A stretch of 14,205 nucleotides of DNA from an uncultured Candidatus Melainabacteria bacterium (GTDB lineage Bacteria; Cyanobacteriota; Vampirovibrionia; Gastranaerophilales; Gastranaerophilaceae), in contig CAMHMW010000035.1 of assembly GCA_946186335.1 (NCBI GenBank), positions 1-14,205 of the forward strand, written 5' to 3'. Under the pieces are notes generated by a model that saw only the letters and a list, made by a program, of their open reading frames with translations, had not been told where the DNA came from and made no database searches. Position 1 is the stretch's first letter. Each line of letters begins with the position of its first letter. Both the position numbers and the translations under genes were made by a program. Positions 13,301 through 14,205 of the stretch are shown piece after piece.

Positions 13301-14205
13301 TATATTCAATGTTCCGGATTTATTCATTAATTTCCCGTTTTCACTAACAATTATAGCATGATAACCATGTTGGTAATCCTCACCATTAATAGTAGTGTTT
13401 CTTAATAAAATTTCACCATCATTACCATAATTTACAAGGTTACCGGCAACAACAATACCACCAAAATTGGGATCAGTGCTAACAGCGCTTCTGCCTGTTG
13501 AAACTATTGTGATTTTACCGCCTGCATTTGAAGCATACTGATTCCCTGCGGAAGTTTTTATATTGTTAGTATTAACCAAATTATTGAAAAGAGTTTCAGC
13601 TGCATCTGCTGATGAATAAACAGCTCTTTGGTTTTCGTTTACGCCTGCTACAATACCACCTGAACCAGCATCCCCAACGGTTACCAGTCCGGTGGTTTTT
13701 ATGTCAACATCACCTGTTGTGATTACTTTACCATTGATTGTAATAGGAACTTTTCCTGTTCCTCCGTATGTGCCGTCTGCCCAGTTCGGTATAAATGTAG
13801 GGTCAGCTGCTGCTGCGTTGTCCAAATGATCAACCATATTTTGAAAATCGGTGTCTGTCATTCTCGCAGAATATACGCCTAATGAACCGACGTTTAATAC
13901 ACCTGATGCTCCGACAACCATGCCGTTTGGTGAAACAAAGACAGCTTTCCCGTTATAGAAATTGCCGTTTCTCATTGAGTTAACAACACCGTTGATGTTG
14001 ATCTTGTTTGTTACCATGTTCAAAAAGGTATCAATATTAGCTCCGTCGTGGCTAAATTCAAGGTTCGCAACGTCACCCTGTCCAACATTGAAGTCTGTGT
14101 ACCCTCTGTACCCGATATTGTCTCTATGTCCTTGTGGCGAAATGTTAAACGTACCGCTTCCGCCGTTTGTAACACCGGTAATCGTACTTGCGCCCAGTAC
14201 ACTCA
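10346..14205 (-). CDS. TPS/FHA-type filamentous adhesin (LktA-like) with Asp-Thr stalk and C-terminal PilZ domain, 5' end missing
   Basis: The frame is open to the right edge, so the start lies outside; the TTG at 14023 is internal. 1285 residues are visible. Residues 1-115 match the two-partner-secretion (haemagglutination activity) domain: GYTDFNVGQGDVANLEF, KININGVVNSM, FVSPNGMVVG and GVLNVGSLGV. This end of the family steers export through an outer-membrane TpsB pore. Residues 120-905 are Asn/Gly/Thr-rich beta-helix with G(I/L)N(V/I)xG rungs near 337-510. Residues 987-1150 are an almost pure Asp-X repeat (mostly Asp-Thr) in two blocks split by PEPA. After VPIPPTPVYP comes a PilZ domain (about 1172-1285) with RQYMR and DISRGG. 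Only three cysteines are visible. It likely forms a surface filament for attachment. The PilZ ending is unexpected for a secreted protein. No TpsB partner is in the window. A terminator follows. Confidence 0.9.
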   Translation of the reverse strand, partial: SVLGASTITGVTNGGSGTFNISPQGHRDNIGYRGYTDFNVGQGDVANLEFSHDGANIDTFLNMVTNKININGVVNSMRNGNFYNGKAVFVSPNGMVVGASGVLNVGSLGVYSARMTDTDFQNMVDHLDNAAAADPTFIPNWADGTYGGTGKVPITINGKVITTGDVDIKTTGLVTVGDAGSGGIVAGVNENQRAVYSSADAAETLFNNLVNTNNIKTSAGNQYASNAGGKITIVSTGRSAVSTDPNFGGIVVAGNLVNYGNDGEILLRNTTINGEDYQHGYHAIIVSENGKLMNKSGTLNIENSAGDLLIHGDVYNGGTTNITNITDTRVVSDTYNGLSITGTVESGGSLTLKNTGYYGINIGTGSDDSAHVKGANVKIYNGYGNGQHGTEPSTIPSDNTTGGINVYGKVEGADILVYNTDKGVDGINIYNNGTVSANRNTEIYNDGRDGLNVHGSVSSGNDTTMGNLGEKGLNVYSTGDVTSSNNITMTNTSDNIDLGGSVTGGLNVQGLVNAKHNVNMTSNNSNVVIGDNTQNRNNYVTAGSNIDITANNASILNFGVDKVLLKADGDLTMKANKGTIGLGVKQNKCSGTNCTGIGEKSDGARDFTKSINGNIGGKVKATTDAQNSSNTTDYVINYAAIDSDMNIDAIKADGRVILTVDDSAHAGIEGLNNTGRHNMVNSGSGTNIEGWGESLIANGSIGSASNKVTFIQNNASAAAMDALANENIYLKENSFNEYGRTGEITQNDVCSMVAREGDLDVEFAGNTHIKNITSEGDLKVVTRGKNLEIDNLGHVNDNALKDSNGNYVDYFGPYTNGEADGGFLEDARKTESLPNNATVKALDINHVIRPTDALVDGNHEAYAKSKVIVHNALIDKGKLDITADEIYANGIYVDMTVGKESKRVDNTTNKAEGIYLGEGEPPIPTGHAVRPDDVTETGREETERNYYYPEGDGDGIYDGQQSHVDDDDNVQDATPLDIEDDQPEPSDTDTDIDTDIDTDTDIDTDTDIDTDTDTDTDLDNDTDTDTDLDTDTDTDTDDDPEPADTDTDTDTDIDTDTDIDTDTDIDTDTDTDTDLDNDTDTDTDNDTDTDTDLDLDNDTDTDTDIDTDTDIDTDTDIDTDLDSDTDTDLDNDTDTDTDLDTDTDTDTDDDVPIPPTPVYPDGRFSYIKIDDSGVEAIDKRQYMRFNVATNNKPILMENTNNGINALLDISRGGIAIRTDNSLKVGDVVPVHITYGDININADVQIVSQADNRAGAQFVNLDEATANQLLYLSLILDDSSELTLDY
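10349..10690 (-). other. PilZ domain coding segment of the adhesin
   Basis: The c-di-GMP signature is complete: RxxxR (RQYMR, coded by 10666-10652) and DxSxxG (DISRGG, coded by 10582-10565). Around them are the expected beta-barrel strands (RFNVATNNKPILM, GIAIRTDNSLKVGDVVPVHI, INADVQIVSQADNRAGAQFVNL) and a C-terminal helix. Family knowledge: these two motifs together bind the cytoplasmic messenger cyclic di-GMP. Confidence 0.85.
10754..11245 (-). repeat. 492-bp degenerate GAYACN hexanucleotide repeat coding an Asp-Thr stalk
   Basis: On the minus strand about 80 in-frame units of the form GAT-ACN (sometimes GAT-ATN, GAT-TTR or GAT-AAC) encode 164 residues in which nearly every odd position is Asp and the even ones are mostly Thr, with Ile, Leu or Asn at intervals. 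Ile often recurs every six residues, giving an 18-bp super-unit. Two blocks end in the same LDNDTDTDTDLDTDTDTDTD motif followed by DDD, and are separated by PEPA near 11072-11090. Unit length is a multiple of 3, so slippage changes length without frameshift. Confidence 0.95.
12614..13195 (-). repeat. Beta-helix rung repeats in the adhesin
   Basis: The motif G(L/I)(N/S)(V/I) recurs at 22-24 residue intervals (visible residues about 337, 359, 403, 426, 450, 472, with a longer gap to 505), each followed by a turn with G-x-V and a strand ending in Asn/Thr. This is the signature of right-handed parallel beta-helix rungs in TpsA filaments. DNA identity between units is low, so they are old. Confidence 0.65.

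Noticed and set aside
14021..14023. TTG as the true start of the adhesin
   Set aside because: The 60 codons before it in the same frame encode typical TPS-domain sequence (FNVGQGDVANLEF), so the gene continues past the right edge.
14020..14202. Separate 60-aa minus-strand gene upstream of the adhesin
   Set aside because: The adhesin frame itself is open across this stretch and encodes the conserved TPS secretion domain, so this is an out-of-frame shadow.

Overview
The window is AT-rich bacterial DNA with short intergenic gaps and, at most genes, AAGGAG/TAAGG-type ribosome binding sites. A large TpsA/FHA-like filamentous adhesin implies a diderm (Gram-negative) cell. The adhesin resembles what databases call the leukotoxin LktA family. 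Together with the low GC and compact layout this suggests a host-associated, gut-type anaerobe, plausibly a non-photosynthetic cyanobacterial relative (Vampirovibrionia/Gastranaerophilales). That placement is inference from gene style, not from a marker gene.

Left part (1-3821, + strand). The 3' part of a family 2 glycosyltransferase is followed by its own intergenic promoter. Then comes a four-gene run: a Gfo/Idh/MocA sugar-nucleotide-type oxidoreductase, a CDP-alcohol phosphatidyltransferase, the tRNA methyltransferase TrmL and the NAD(P)H-hydrate repair dehydratase NnrD. Spacings are 39 nt, 9 nt and an 11-nt overlap. The run mixes envelope synthesis with housekeeping. A minus-strand block faces it: a small 80-aa orphan protein (its stop shares four bases with the NnrD stop) and, upstream of it, the S-adenosylmethionine decarboxylase SpeD. 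A long hairpin lies between those two.

Middle (4664-9869). A divergent AT-rich spacer leads into an OmpR/PhoB-type response regulator with no kinase beside it. A 922-aa SF2 helicase follows, with two predicted membrane spans in its C-terminal third. A bidirectional terminator separates it from a convergent tRNA-Leu(UAA). Upstream of the tRNA are a 13-bp duplicate of the tRNA 5' end and a patatin-like phospholipase. The helicase and patatin genes lack a ribosome binding site. Each has an extended -10 element exactly 6 nt before its ATG, which predicts leaderless transcripts.

Right part (9870-14205, - strand). A small HEAT-like protein has a corrected start, SD, promoter and terminator. Next is the C-terminal 1285 residues of the filamentous adhesin, open at the right edge. 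Its order is a TPS/FHA secretion domain, a beta-helix with Asn/Gly-rich rungs, a 164-residue Asp-Thr repeat stalk encoded by a degenerate 6-bp DNA repeat, and a C-terminal PilZ domain with an intact c-di-GMP signature (RxxxR and DxSxxG). A cytoplasmic second-messenger-binding domain at the end of a secreted adhesin is the most surprising thing in the window. It suggests direct c-di-GMP control of adhesin release or retention.
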